This document shows positions 17,688-26,670 of a stretch of 64,000 nucleotides of DNA, piece after piece. The notes beneath the pieces were generated by a model. The model saw nothing but the letters and a program-made list of their open reading frames with translations, ran no database searches and was not told where the DNA came from. Position numbers and translations under genes: made by a program. The stretch covers positions 1 through 64,000 of the forward strand of contig CAVRHH010000014.1 of the NCBI GenBank assembly GCA_963720945.1, given 5' to 3'. The stretch comes from Bog-532 sp963720945 (lineage in GTDB: Bacteria > Actinomycetota > Actinomycetes > Streptosporangiales > Streptosporangiaceae). Numbering within the stretch: the first letter of the stretch is position 1; the number at the start of each line of letters is the position of its first letter.

Positions 17688-18260
17688 TCAGGCGCGCGGC
17701 TGCACCCGCAAGGACGCCGCCAGGACGCGGAGCTGGGCCCAGGATGCGTTGCCCGTGACGATGAGGGTGCTCCCATCGAGTCCCGTTCGGTACAAAGATC
17801 GCTGACCACGGCCGACGTTCACGGACGCCCGCCACAGCAGGCCGGCGATGCGGGCTGCCGGTGCGGGCGTGCCGCTGTTGGTCATCCGGCTGATGAACGG
17901 CGCCGCGGCGGCGTCGCTCTGCTCGACCGACGCGAGCGTCCCGGACGGCGTGGCGAACCCGAGATGCCAGGTGGCCGTGCCCGGCCCGTTGGCGCCGCCG
18001 AGGGCCACCGCGGAGCTGACCGGCGACCAGGACAGCGGCAGCCCGGCCGGCGCGACCGCCGGGTACCGCGCGGCCCGCGTCATCGTGGCCAGATCATGCT
18101 GATAGCTGACGGTCACCGGTGAACCGGCGTGCTGCAGCGGCACGGCCGCGATGATGAACGCCGTCAGCAGCAGGCAGACCAGCACGGACCGGCCGCCGCG
18201 GAGCACGGGGCGGGCGGCGAGCCAGCCAGCGGCGAGCGGCGGATGCTGAGCCGTCAGCAC
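17688..18260 (-). CDS. DUF4245 family membrane-anchored protein
   Basis: 190 residues from the GTG at 18260. One N-terminal membrane helix (about residues 25-42, SVLVCLLLTAFIIAAVPL) is followed by an extracytoplasmic domain with ATWHLGFATPSGTLASVEQS and a C-terminal ITGNASWAQLRVLAASL-like segment. DUF4245 genes typically sit between xseAB and glpX in actinobacteria, as here, but on the opposite strand to both. Function unknown. Confidence 0.82.
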   Translation of the reverse strand: MLTAQHPPLAAGWLAARPVLRGGRSVLVCLLLTAFIIAAVPLQHAGSPVTVSYQHDLATMTRAARYPAVAPAGLPLSWSPVSSAVALGGANGPGTATWHLGFATPSGTLASVEQSDAAAAPFISRMTNSGTPAPAARIAGLLWRASVNVGRGQRSLYRTGLDGSTLIVTGNASWAQLRVLAASLRVQPRA

Positions 18261-18530
18261 CGCCGGTCAGCCCTGGCTGGTGATGTCGGTACGCCCGATG
18301 ACGGCGAGCACGCTGCCGGCGAGAGCCCGCCGCGGGGCAGTGCCGCGCCTGGTTCCCGTACCGCGTATTGCGCCTGATGTCCTGACATCCCTGCCCAGCG
18401 CCTTCCGGTCCCGCCGCTTCAGGTGACCAGGCTACGCCGAACGGGGTGCTGCATTTCGCTTGCTCATCACCGATCATGGGTGAGGCCAGATGTCAGCAGC
18501 ACGCCGTGACGTACCAGAAGGGACGGCCGC

Positions 18531-19592
18531 ATGTCAGCCGACGACGCCGTGAGCACCAACCCCATGCCTCAGTCGCCGCAGGACCTCGATCCCCTGCCGG
18601 AGCCCGGCAAGCACGCGCCGGACCGGAACCTGGCGCTGGAACTGGCAAGAGTCACCGAGGCGGCGTCGATGGCCGCGGCCCGCTGGGTCGGCCGCGGGGA
18701 CAAGAACGGCGCGGACGGCGCCGCGGTCAACGCCATGCGCCTGCTGATCAACTCGGTATCGATGCGGGGCGTCGTGGTCATCGGCGAGGGCGAGAAAGAT
18801 CAGGCGCCCATGCTCTTCAATGGGGAGGAAGTGGGCGACGGCAGCGGGGCCGCCTGCGACGTGGCGGTCGACCCGATCGACGGCACCCGGCTGTGCGCCA
18901 ACGGCATGCCGAACGCGGTGTCGGTGCTGGCGGTGTCGGCCCGCGGCTCCATGTACGACCCGTCCGCGGTCTTCTACATGGAGAAGCTGGCCACCGGCCC
19001 GGAGGCGGCCGGCATGGTGGACGTCAGCGCCCCGCCCGAGACCAACATCGCCGCGGTGGCCCGGGCCAAGGCCTGCTCACCGCACGACGTAACCGTGGTG
19101 ATCCTGGACCGGCCCCGGCACGAGGAGCTGATCCGCCAGGTCCGGGCGGCCGGCGCGCGGATCAAGCTGATCACCGACGGTGACGTGGCCGGGGCGATCA
19201 TGACGGCGCGTGAGGGCACCGGCATCGACCTGATGCTCGGCGTCGGCGGCACACCGGAGGGCATCATCGCCGCGTGCGCCCTCAAATGCCTCGGCGGCAC
19301 GATCCAGGGCAAGCTCGCGCCGCGCGACGACGCGGAACGGCGCCGGGCGCTGGATGCCGGGCACGATCTCAGCCGGGTGCTGACCACCGACGATCTGGTC
19401 TCGTCCGACGACGTGTTCTTCGCGGCCACCGGCATCACCGACGGGGAGCTGATGGAGGGCGTCCGGTACCGCCGCGGCGACGCGACCACGCACTCCCTGG
19501 TCATGCGCTCGCGGTCGGGAACGATCCGGAGCATCAAGAGCGAGCACCAGCTCTGGAAGCTGCGCGCCTACAGCTCCGTTGATTTTGACTGA
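18531..19592 (+). CDS. glpX: Fructose-1,6-bisphosphatase class II
   Basis: Gluconeogenic phosphatase converting fructose-1,6-bisphosphate to fructose-6-phosphate, metal-dependent. 353 residues. The inositol-phosphatase-like signature is complete: VVVIGEGEKDQAPML, then DVAVDPIDGTRLCANGMPNA, later LITDGDVAGAI, DLMLGVGGTPEGIIAACAL and DVFFAATGITDGELM. In actinobacteria GlpX is usually the only FBPase, so it should be needed for growth on aromatic compounds or fatty acids, consistent with the catabolic genes later in the window. Confidence 0.96.
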   Translation: MSADDAVSTNPMPQSPQDLDPLPEPGKHAPDRNLALELARVTEAASMAAARWVGRGDKNGADGAAVNAMRLLINSVSMRGVVVIGEGEKDQAPMLFNGEEVGDGSGAACDVAVDPIDGTRLCANGMPNAVSVLAVSARGSMYDPSAVFYMEKLATGPEAAGMVDVSAPPETNIAAVARAKACSPHDVTVVILDRPRHEELIRQVRAAGARIKLITDGDVAGAIMTAREGTGIDLMLGVGGTPEGIIAACALKCLGGTIQGKLAPRDDAERRRALDAGHDLSRVLTTDDLVSSDDVFFAATGITDGELMEGVRYRRGDATTHSLVMRSRSGTIRSIKSEHQLWKLRAYSSVDFD

Positions 19593-19835
19593 ACGGGCCG
19601 CGGCAGACGTCCCCCGCCAGCCAGGCGGCCCCGTCTCCCGGCTCTGGCCGGCCTAACGGCCGCCCGCGCGTGACACCTAACGACCACGGTGGCACCATCG
19701 TGGACGCCCTGGCGACAACGGTGATCCCATCGTGGCGTTCGCGTTCCCTGCGGGCGAGAGGCGGGGCGGGGGCGCGGGCGGGGGAATCCGGGGAAGGGGT
19801 AGGCGGGCGGGGGCGCGTCGTGCTACCCGTAAGTC

Positions 19836-21458
19836 ATGAGCGATGTAGATGAGACGGCTGTTACTGCGGGGGGACAGCCGGGGCTCGCAGTGGCCGACAC
19901 TGTGGTGGAGCGGGCCCGGGCCGGGCAGATCTCGCTGATCCGGTTCCTGTACGCCGACCACGGCGGGATCATCCGCGGCAAGGCTACGCACGTCTCGGGC
20001 CTGGAGGCCCGGATGGCCAGCGGGATCGGGCACACGGTCGCGATGATGGCGATGAACATGCTCGACCATCTCCAGCCGGTCGAGGGCATGGGCCCGGTCG
20101 GCGAGGTCCGGATCAAGCCCGACCCGCGGACGTTCGTGCCGCTGCCCTACGCGCCCGGCGCGGCCGCGATGGCCTCGGACCTGGTGCGGCCGGACGGGCA
20201 GCCGTGGGAGGCGTGCGCGCGGACGTTCCTCAAGCAGGCCATCGCCGAGCTCGCGGCGGAGGGTTACGCGCTGGAGGCGGCCTTCGAGCCGGAGTTCACG
20301 CTCGGCCAGCGCGTGCCGGATCCGGACGGCGGCCCGGACCGGCTGGTCCCCGCCGACGACAGCCTGTGCTACTCCTCAACCGGTTTCCAGCGCGCCCACG
20401 ACTTCACCATGGACCTGGTTCAGTCGCTGGAGGCGCAGCGGCTGGCGGTCGAGCACTACTACCCCGAGCTGGGCCACGGCCAGCAGGAAGTCGTCATCCG
20501 GCACGCCCCGGCGCTGCGCGCAGCCGACAACCACCTGCTCTACCGGGAGACCGTCCGGGGCGTGGCGTTCCGGCGCGGGGTGTGGGCCAGCCTGGCGCCG
20601 AAGCCCATCCCGGATCAGGCCGGGAACGGCACCCACCTGCACGGGTCGCTGTTCGAGCTCGGGCCGGACGGTGCGCCGGCCGGGCGGAACGTCTTCGCCG
20701 ACGCCAGCGACCGGTACGGGCTGTCCGAGACCGGCTACCACTTCATCGGCGGCCTGCTCGCACACCTGCCCGCGCTGACCGCTCTGACCTGCGGCAGCGT
20801 GAACAGTTACCGCCGTCTCGCGCCGCAGATGTGGAGCAGCGCCTACACCGTCTACGGGATGGACAACCGGGAGGCGGCCGTGCGGATCGCCTCCGCGCTG
20901 CGCGGCGACCCGGCCAGCTCGGTCAACCTCGAGCTGAAACCGTCGGACTCGAGCGCCAACCCGTACCTCGCGCTGGGCGGGTTCATCCACGCCGGCCTGG
21001 ACGGCATCCGCAGCAAGCTCGATCCGGGTGAGGCGGTGAACGTAGACCCCGCCACCCTTTCCGACACCGAACGGGACCGGCTGGGAGCCCGCCGCCTGCC
21101 GGGCTCCCTCGGTGCGGCCCTGGACGCCCTGGAGGCGGACGACCTGCTGATGATGGCGCTCGGCCCGCTCCGCGGCCGGGCGTACCTCGCGGTGAAGCGG
21201 TCCGAGGCGGCGGACTTCGGCGCGCACGACGCCGCCTACGAGTGCTTCCACCACTTCACCAAGATCTTAGGTGACGGGTCCACTGACCAGGGGTGCTTGC
21301 GCCACTCCTCGCTGACCTGCCCAGTCGGCGATGGTGAACTGGCTGGGCATCCGGCGAGGAGATCGTTTGGAGATGATGACCTCTGGACTGACGTGGCTCT
21401 CCTGCTACTAGCGGATGCTCGTGACGGCAGACTAGCGTTGGACTCATCCATCGAGTAA
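19836..21458 (+). CDS. Glutamine synthetase-like enzyme, with a 64-residue C-terminal overrun
   Basis: Glutamine synthetase fold: N-terminal beta-grasp region (LIRFLYADHGGIIRGKAT), then the catalytic domain with FEPEFTL, HGQQEVVIRHAPALRAADN, NGTHLHGSLF, NSYRRLAPQMW and NREAAVRIASA-type motifs. The sequence is closer to GlnA-like ligases acting on polyamines, ethanolamine or amino acids than to the housekeeping GlnA, so the amide acceptor is unknown. Family members normally end just after FHHFTK (here residue ~476, about 21264). This frame continues 64 residues without conservation. Removing one T from the aagatcttag stretch (about 21262-21271) would end the protein there, so the overrun may come from a one-base error. 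Confidence 0.88.
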   Translation: MSDVDETAVTAGGQPGLAVADTVVERARAGQISLIRFLYADHGGIIRGKATHVSGLEARMASGIGHTVAMMAMNMLDHLQPVEGMGPVGEVRIKPDPRTFVPLPYAPGAAAMASDLVRPDGQPWEACARTFLKQAIAELAAEGYALEAAFEPEFTLGQRVPDPDGGPDRLVPADDSLCYSSTGFQRAHDFTMDLVQSLEAQRLAVEHYYPELGHGQQEVVIRHAPALRAADNHLLYRETVRGVAFRRGVWASLAPKPIPDQAGNGTHLHGSLFELGPDGAPAGRNVFADASDRYGLSETGYHFIGGLLAHLPALTALTCGSVNSYRRLAPQMWSSAYTVYGMDNREAAVRIASALRGDPASSVNLELKPSDSSANPYLALGGFIHAGLDGIRSKLDPGEAVNVDPATLSDTERDRLGARRLPGSLGAALDALEADDLLMMALGPLRGRAYLAVKRSEAADFGAHDAAYECFHHFTKILGDGSTDQGCLRHSSLTCPVGDGELAGHPARRSFGDDDLWTDVALLLLADARDGRLALDSSIE

Positions 21459-21476
21459 CCCGACCGGGGAGATGCC

Positions 21477-21890
21477 ATGGCTGAGAAAAAACAGCTGGTG
21501 GTCTACGCGGCAGCGTATGAGACCGTTGAAGCGGCGCTGGCGGACCTGGATGCCATCGAGCAGCTGCACAAGGACAAGATGATCGGCCAGTACGACGCGG
21601 CCGTGATCGATAAGGAGAACGGCAAGCCCCACGTGGCCAAGCGGGTGGATCGTCCGCACATCCGTGTCATCCCTGAGTGGTTCGGGGGCGGGACTCTGCC
21701 GCGCAAGGAGCTCCACGAGGCGGCTGAGGAGCTCACCGCCAACCAGGCAGGGCTCATCGCGGTTGGCGAGCCGACCATCGAAGAAGGACTCGATAGGGCG
21801 CTGACCAAGGCCGCCAAAGTCGTGAAGCGCACCGTGGAGGCCACGACCGACGAAATCACCAGCGAGCTGCAGGAAGCGCTCAAAAGCTGA
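21477..21890 (+). CDS. Conserved actinobacterial hypothetical protein (137 aa)
   Basis: 137 residues, soluble. Motifs YDAAVIDKENGKPHVAKRVD, IRVIPEWFGGGTLPRKELHE and LIAVGEPTIEEGLDRAL recur in a family of small proteins I recall from many actinobacteria, with no firm function; annotations vary. The C-terminal half is helical and charged. It has GGGGAG 6-7 bases before the ATG and ends in a large stem-loop. Confidence 0.75.
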   Translation: MAEKKQLVVYAAAYETVEAALADLDAIEQLHKDKMIGQYDAAVIDKENGKPHVAKRVDRPHIRVIPEWFGGGTLPRKELHEAAEELTANQAGLIAVGEPTIEEGLDRALTKAAKVVKRTVEATTDEITSELQEALKS

Positions 21891-21893
21891 CCG

Positions 21894-21951
21894 TGCCGCA
21901 TCGGTCCAAGGCGGCTTCATCTGGAGCCGCCTCGTCGCGGCCGATACGGCA
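21894..21951 (+). terminator. Nested stem-loop after the 137-aa gene
   Basis: Outer arms TGCCGCATCGG (21894-21904) and CCGATACGGCA (21941-21951) pair with one mismatch, and inside them GGCGGCT / AGCCGCC (21910-21931) forms a perfect 7-bp hairpin. It starts 4 bases after the stop codon, so it is a likely transcription terminator, without a T tract. Confidence 0.6.
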
Positions 21952-22188
21952 TCGTTGTGCCTTCTAACCTCGATTCCCGGGAGACGGCGCGGAGCCTGTG
22001 ATCGCTGAGGATACTGACTGCGCCTAGGTGCGTTCGTGCTGGCAGGCGGATGCGTTCCCGCTTGCTTTCGCGGGGACCTCAATGAGTTCGCCTGAACTAA
22101 TCTCCTATTTCTGACTGCACGGAAATCGGACATTGCCGACAGGTGCGTAATCCTGACCGCAGCTGTTACCAGGCCTCAATAGGAGGGA

Positions 22189-22231
22189 GGGGAGGGCGGC
22201 GAGGCGGGCGGCTTCGCCGGCGGGGACGCCG
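22189..22231 (-). pseudogene. Duplicated tail of a TetR gene (43 bp)
   Basis: 43 bases identical to 24507-24549, which encode the C-terminal end of the TetR regulator at 24483-25139, in the same orientation. Weak similarity continues toward the stop codon (GCTGTTACCA at both sites). It marks a lost or rearranged related tetR copy. The rest of 21952-22247 shows nothing recognisable. Confidence 0.6.
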
Positions 22232-22247
22232 TGCCTCCGAGCTGCCA

Positions 22248-22745
22248 TCAACAGCTGTCAACGGACATTAAGAACTGGCTCTGGCAAAAGATCGTGAACT
22301 GGTGACCGTATGTGGTGCCTATGTGCTGAGCAGGATTCTCTTTCGCCGGAGGTCGAGGTTGGCGCGGGAGCGCCGGGGCGGTAAGCGTGGCGCGCAGAGG
22401 CTGCAGGTAGCGCCGCACCGGTCGCTTGCTGCCCTGGTGGCCCTGCGCGGCGATCTCGGCGTGCAGCAGGGCGGCGTCGGTGCAGCCCTGGTTCCAGGGA
22501 TGCTGCGGGTCGGCGGCGAAATGGTCCTGGCCGCTGGAGCGCGGGCGCGGGCCGACGGTCACTTGGCCGGGGGTGGCGGCGCGGGCAAACTGGCGGACGG
22601 TGTGCCGCGTCAGGCCCAGCATCTGGGAGATCTGGGTGTAGTTCTTGCCCTGCGCGGGCAGGTCATGGATCGCGGCGTGGCGTTCCCGGCCGCGGGCCGC
22701 CAGGCGGCCCCCCATACGGTCCGGGCCCGCAGCCTGGGTGGCCAC
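22248..22745 (-). pseudogene. ISL3-family transposase fragment
   Basis: The middle region of an ISL3-type transposase: RGRERHAAIHDLPAQGKNYT, then QMLGLTRHTVRQFARAATPG (helix-turn-helix), CTDAALLHAEIAAQGHQGS and VRRYLQPLRATL. The N-terminal zinc-finger part and the whole DDE catalytic domain are missing. The last ~35 residues to the stop (AQHIGTTYGHQF ...) are not transposase-like. No terminal repeats seen. A dead insertion-sequence relic. Confidence 0.7.
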
Positions 22746-22810
22746 GTTGGCGGGGACGCCGCTGCCTGGCCCGCCGGGCTGCCGATCGCCGGGTTCCGGG
22801 GCGGGATCTG

Positions 22811-23026
22811 GTGACGAGCAACTACGTGCGCGTTACCGGGCTGGCTGATCTGTTCGCCGAGGCCGGGGAGCTGTCGGTCAGGACGATGATTTTCGACGTG
22901 GAACCGCTGGTCGCGCCCTGGCACGGCAGCCAGGAATCACTTGACCAGGGCATCGCGCGCATCCTCGGCGACGTCAGGACGGTCCCGTCGGTGCGCGTGG
23001 TGATCTTCGCGACCAACTCGGCGCGC
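22811..23026 (+). pseudogene. N-terminal fragment of a HAD-like protein
   Basis: 72 codons from a GTG: YVRVTGLADLFAEAGELSVR, then TMIFDVEPLVAPWHG, then VRVVIFATNSAR. The FDVxxxL motif and strand-turn ATNSAR resemble HAD motifs I and II of YqeG-like phosphatases. The similarity stops at 23026, where an unrelated glycosidase remnant on the other strand begins, so only the N-terminal third survives. Confidence 0.4.
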
Positions 23027-23218
23027 GATCAGGTCGAGGGTGAGCCGCTTCCCCGAGTCGGCTGGGTACTCGATCTCAAAGTCACAGCCGTAGAACTGGT
23101 GGTAGCTCTCGAGCATGGCGATCACCAGGTAGTTGAGCGGGAACCAGACCGGGCCGCGCCAGTTGGAGTTGCCGCCGAACATCGGCGTGGTCGACTCGGC
23201 CGGCTCATAGTCGATGCA
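23024..23218 (-). pseudogene. Glycoside hydrolase (GH63-like, MGH1-type) internal fragment
   Basis: 65 codons read leftward: TTPMFGGNSNWRGPVWFPLN, YLVIAMLESYHQFYG, then PADSGKRLTLDLIA. NWRGPVWFPLN and the YHQFYG helix are characteristic of the (alpha/alpha)6 catalytic domain of glucosylglycerate or mannosylglycerate hydrolase-like enzymes. No start, stop or flanking domain is left. Confidence 0.6.
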
Positions 23219-23253
23219 TGGTGCCACGCTAGCTGAACGGTGCCATGGTGCGG

Positions 23254-23400
23254 CTATGCGCTCGCCCGCTTCAGGAAGGCGCCTTGCCTGCGCCGGGGCA
23301 GAGCCAGCGGTGACCCGGGGGTGACCAGGAGATAGACGTGCAGGTCGGGGTGGGCGTGGAGCGCCTCGTAGGCCACGACGGTTCCCAGGAAGTGCGCCAT
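23254..23400 (-). pseudogene. Alpha/beta-hydrolase-like remnant with lost nucleophile
   Basis: 48 codons: MAHFLGTVVAYEALHAHPDL, LHVYLLVTPGSPLALP, then a basic tail and TAG. It matches the nucleophile elbow of lipase-like proteins (AHSLGTVVAYEALHAHP, GSPLALP), but the Ser is Phe here. Its ATG overlaps the stop of the lipid kinase gene (TGATG), so it could still be translated, but nothing catalytic is left. Confidence 0.5.
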
Positions 23401-24353
23401 CACGCGGGTGGGTAGCCCGGGAGGTGAAGGCGTGCTGATGGTGAGGCGCCCGGGTGGCGGGGGGAGATCCGGACCCGCAGCGCCGCCGGCCGGATAGCGA
23501 ACGCCAGCGGCGGGCTGAGGTCCACCGCCTCGCCATCAATCCCGGTATGCACCGGTCCCGTGGCACTCACCTCCAGACGCGGCGCGCTCCAGGCTCGCCC
23601 CGGTGCGAGCGGGCTGTCGCCGGGCGCGTCAACGACGACAATCCCAAGCTGGCCGCCGCCGAGCGTCGGGCGGGTGCCGCGGGCCAGCGGGCGATCAAGC
23701 GCGTAGGGGTTGTTCGACACGAGCACGACGGCGAGATGATGGTGCTCGCGGCACAGGTCGTCGATCAGGCGCAGCGCAGGCGCCTCCCCGCTTGGACCCA
23801 TCACCTCAGCTGCGGTCTCCAGGAGCGTGCGCACCTTGGCGTCGCGATAAGCCGGGCTGCGGACCGCATCACCGTAGACCCCGAGCGAGACGTTGTTGAG
23901 GAATGCGCGGCCGTTCACCTCTGCCATGTCGATCTGGCGCTCGACCCCGCCGGTGAACGCATCAAGGGCGCCGATCAGGTCGTGCCGGTCCACGCCGACG
24001 TCGAGCGCGAAGTGGTTGCGCGTGCCAGCCGGGACGCACACAAACGGGATCTCGTGCGCAGCCGCCGCTGCGGCCACGACCGCCAGTGACCCGTCGCCGC
24101 CTGCCATCCCGAGCGCATCTGCGCCGGCCGTCACGGCCTGGCGGGCCAGCGCGGCCAGGTCCTGGCCCGGGGCGAGGATGACGGCCTCGACCCCCTTTGC
24201 GCGCGCCCGCTCGGCAAGCCCGGCGCGCGCGGCCTTGCCGTCACCCGATCTCGGGTTGACGAACAGCACCGGCCGCCGCACCGGATCGGCGGGCCGCCAG
24301 CCATAACGTGACAGTTGTCTTTTGGGCGGGTTCATCGCGGGCGTGGGGAGCAT
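23400..24353 (-). CDS. Diacylglycerol kinase-family lipid kinase
   Basis: 317 residues with the DAGK catalytic domain: PVLFVNPRSGDGKAARAGL (nucleotide-binding start), LGMAGGDGSLAVVAAAA (the GGDG motif), PAGTRNHFALDVGVD, FLNNVSLGVYGD and the C-terminal TGIDGEAVDL. Such enzymes phosphorylate diacylglycerol, sphingosine-like lipids or related alcohols; the substrate is not evident. ATG 24353 or ATG 24335 may be the start. It is followed without gap by a hydrolase remnant. Confidence 0.88.
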   Translation of the reverse strand: MLPTPAMNPPKRQLSRYGWRPADPVRRPVLFVNPRSGDGKAARAGLAERARAKGVEAVILAPGQDLAALARQAVTAGADALGMAGGDGSLAVVAAAAAAHEIPFVCVPAGTRNHFALDVGVDRHDLIGALDAFTGGVERQIDMAEVNGRAFLNNVSLGVYGDAVRSPAYRDAKVRTLLETAAEVMGPSGEAPALRLIDDLCREHHHLAVVLVSNNPYALDRPLARGTRPTLGGGQLGIVVVDAPGDSPLAPGRAWSAPRLEVSATGPVHTGIDGEAVDLSPPLAFAIRPAALRVRISPRHPGASPSARLHLPGYPPA

Positions 24354-24482
24354 GGACGAATCACGACGCTAGGTCGGGTACGGGCCAAAGTATGTGTCCG
24401 CGCCTGGGATCCCTCGGGCCTGCGCTCCGCGCGGCGACCGGGGGTTGCTGACGGGACGCGGCCGGCAGCATCGTGGCGGCTG

Positions 24483-25139
24483 TTACCACGTGCCGGTGTC
24501 CGGGAGGGGGAGGGCGGCGAGGCGGGCGGCTTCGCCGGCGGGGACGCCGAGCAGGCGCAGCTCGGCCTCGGCGAGCTGGTCGACGGTGGTCTCGTCGATG
24601 CGGTCCGGGTGCCGCTGGCACATCCGCAGCAGCCCGAGCAGGCCGCCGGCCACGGCGCTGAGCGCGATCTCGGCATCGGCAACGGTGAACCGGCCCGTGG
24701 CCTGCCCGGCCTGGATGTCGCGCAGGGCGCGCGGTGCCAGGCCGCCGGGGATGTCCAGCGCGTCCAGGCCAGCGCCGGTGAGGAACCCGGCGATGTCGGG
24801 GTGGGTCCAGCCGAGCCGCCCGGAGATCCGCGTGCCCACGGCGAACAGCTCCGCCGGGTCGCTGATGCCGGCGCTGGCGCGGTCGATCATCTGCCCCCAG
24901 CGTTCCAGCACCTCTTCCGAGGCGGTCTGGAACAGCTGCTCCTTGCTGTCGAAGTGGTTGTAGAACGACCCGAAGCCGATGTCGGCCTCCTCGGTGATCT
25001 CCTGGATACTCGCCCGGTCCCCGCGGCCCTCGGCGATCAGCCGCACCGCGGCGTCGATGAGGGCCTGCCGGGTCCGGGCCTTACGCCGGTCCAGCCGCGA
25101 CACCTTCGGCGCGCCGGCTGCCGATGCCGCCTCTGCCAT
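24483..25139 (-). CDS. TetR/AcrR-family transcriptional regulator
   Basis: 218 residues from ATG 25139 (GGAGGA 8 bases upstream). HTH: RTRQALIDAAVRLIAEGRGD, ASIQEITEEADIGFGSFYNH, FDSKEQLF. The ligand domain has IAGFLTGAGLDALDIPGG, a sub-family feature I recall from TetR proteins next to lipid and aromatic catabolism genes. A candidate operator (25263-25286) lies upstream. A 43-bp copy of its 3' end is found at 22189. Confidence 0.9.
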   Translation of the reverse strand: MAEAASAAGAPKVSRLDRRKARTRQALIDAAVRLIAEGRGDRASIQEITEEADIGFGSFYNHFDSKEQLFQTASEEVLERWGQMIDRASAGISDPAELFAVGTRISGRLGWTHPDIAGFLTGAGLDALDIPGGLAPRALRDIQAGQATGRFTVADAEIALSAVAGGLLGLLRMCQRHPDRIDETTVDQLAEAELRLLGVPAGEAARLAALPLPDTGTW

Positions 25140-25262
25140 CACTGCTCCTCCCGCCGTTCCACTAGCACATTAGTTGCGGCCACGTTCCTGGTCACAGCCA
25201 GCCCGCGGCCGCCGCTGCCAAGCGGTACTCAGTGTTCATCTAGATGGAATCCGTAATCAATG

Positions 25263-25286
25263 CTGATAGCTTATGACAGTTTTGAT
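25263..25286. promoter_or_regulatory. Candidate operator, CTGAT repeat, site A
   Basis: CTGATAGCTTATGACAGTTT then TGAT: two CTGAT-like elements 19 bases apart (second is TTGAT). It aligns with sites at 26671 and 30140, including flanking ATCA upstream. It sits upstream of the TetR gene, whose product is the obvious candidate ligand. The rest of 25140-25414 shows nothing else. Confidence 0.4.
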
Positions 25287-25414
25287 CTTACCCGATACGG
25301 AGCCGATACGCATCTCCGCTCCGGCGTCGCCACGATCAGCAAGATGTTGACGACCGGGAACCGCCGCGCGGGAAGGCCGTCTGACAACGGAGGCATTTCA
25401 AGACCTCCCTTTCC

Positions 25415-26602
25415 TTAGCCGAATACGTCCGAGCCGAAGGACCTGACCTGCGGCATGGCTGCGTCGCCGAGGTGCGGCAGGCCGAAGATGTCCTCAATAG
25501 AGCGCAGCAGCGAGTAGTGGTTGCAGGCGACGGTGCTGAGGGTGCCGGGCTTGATCAGCGGGGACAGCAGGACCGCGCCGGTGCGGCCGCCGCCGGGGCC
25601 GGTCTTTCCGGGCAGGGGCACGTTCGGGTGGGACGGGCTGATGCCGGAGGTCTCGCCGCAGCAGGCGGCGGCGTCGCTGCCCTCGTCGAAGGTGATCACG
25701 ATCAGGCCGCCGTCGCGGTAGGCCGGCGCGGCCATGATCGTCGGCACCCACTGGGACAGGAACGCGTCGGCTTGCGCCAGCCGGCCCGGGGCGCCGGTGA
25801 CGCACGGCGCGTCGTGGCCGTCGTTGCACAGGTCCGGCGCGATGAAGGAGAACGCCGGGGTGGCGGCGGCCCGGGCCAGGTCGCCCGGCAGCGGCCGGAA
25901 CGACACGATGTGCGCGTCGCAGAAGGCCTGGTCGGCGGTGACCGACCGGAAGAAGGTGAACCCGTCGTGGCGGGCGGCGTACTGGTCGCCTTTTTCGGCC
26001 TTCTGGGTGGGGTCGACGGCCCAGGTGGCGGGGTGGCCGCACGCAGGCCCGCGGGCCGTGGCGACCGTGTGATCCCGGCCCGGGTCGTTGCCCATGTCCT
26101 GCAGGTACGCGGCCCAGCTGCGCCCGGCGGCGGACAGCTGGTTGCCCAGCGTGGGGACCGCGGCCGGGTAGACGCAGCCCTCGCCGAGGACCTGGTGGTA
26201 CGGCCCGGCGATGACCTGGCCGGGGAAAGGTGCCCAGGTCGGGCAATCGGCCTGGGTGCCCAGGGACGGGGCCTGCCCGGAGACCAGCGCGATGTAGTTG
26301 GCCGCGCTGCTGTGCCCGATCCCGTAGTAGCCGACCAGCAGCGCCCCCATCCGCGGCAGGGTCCGGGCCAGGTACGGATCGGCGGAGGGGGTGCCGAAGC
26401 TCTGCTGATATCCCTGGTTCTCCAGCTCGACGACCCACACGTGCCGGACCGCCCTCAGGCCGCCAGATGCTGCGGAGCCGGACCCTGCCACCGTTCCGGT
26501 CGTGCCGGTCCCGGGACCCTGGCGGCCGGTCGTGCTCGTGCACGCGGCGAGGATCAGCGGGAGTACCGCGGCGGCGAGCAGCCACCGCCGCTTCTTCACC
26601 AT
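25415..26602 (-). CDS. Acid phosphatase-like phosphoesterase lipoprotein
   Basis: 395 residues from ATG 26602 (GGAGG 10 bases upstream; a TTG 18 bases earlier would lie before the ribosome site). Lipoprotein signal KKRRWLLAAAVLPLILAAC with lipobox Cys. The phosphoesterase/acid phosphatase domain has HVWVVELENQGYQQSFG, GIGHSSAANYIALVSGQ, SFIAPDLCNDGHD, VITFDEGSD and a C-terminal YSLLRSIEDIFGLPHLGDA. These metal- and nucleophile-bearing motifs are those of phosphatidylinositol-3-phosphatase/SapM-like enzymes, secreted phosphatases. Alone on its strand. Confidence 0.85.
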   Translation of the reverse strand: MVKKRRWLLAAAVLPLILAACTSTTGRQGPGTGTTGTVAGSGSAASGGLRAVRHVWVVELENQGYQQSFGTPSADPYLARTLPRMGALLVGYYGIGHSSAANYIALVSGQAPSLGTQADCPTWAPFPGQVIAGPYHQVLGEGCVYPAAVPTLGNQLSAAGRSWAAYLQDMGNDPGRDHTVATARGPACGHPATWAVDPTQKAEKGDQYAARHDGFTFFRSVTADQAFCDAHIVSFRPLPGDLARAAATPAFSFIAPDLCNDGHDAPCVTGAPGRLAQADAFLSQWVPTIMAAPAYRDGGLIVITFDEGSDAAACCGETSGISPSHPNVPLPGKTGPGGGRTGAVLLSPLIKPGTLSTVACNHYSLLRSIEDIFGLPHLGDAAMPQVRSFGSDVFG

Positions 26603-26670
26603 CAGCACGCCTGCCTCCAACTAAGTGACTGACTCCGCCAGGCCAGCTCTTGGCACGATGGTAATCATGA

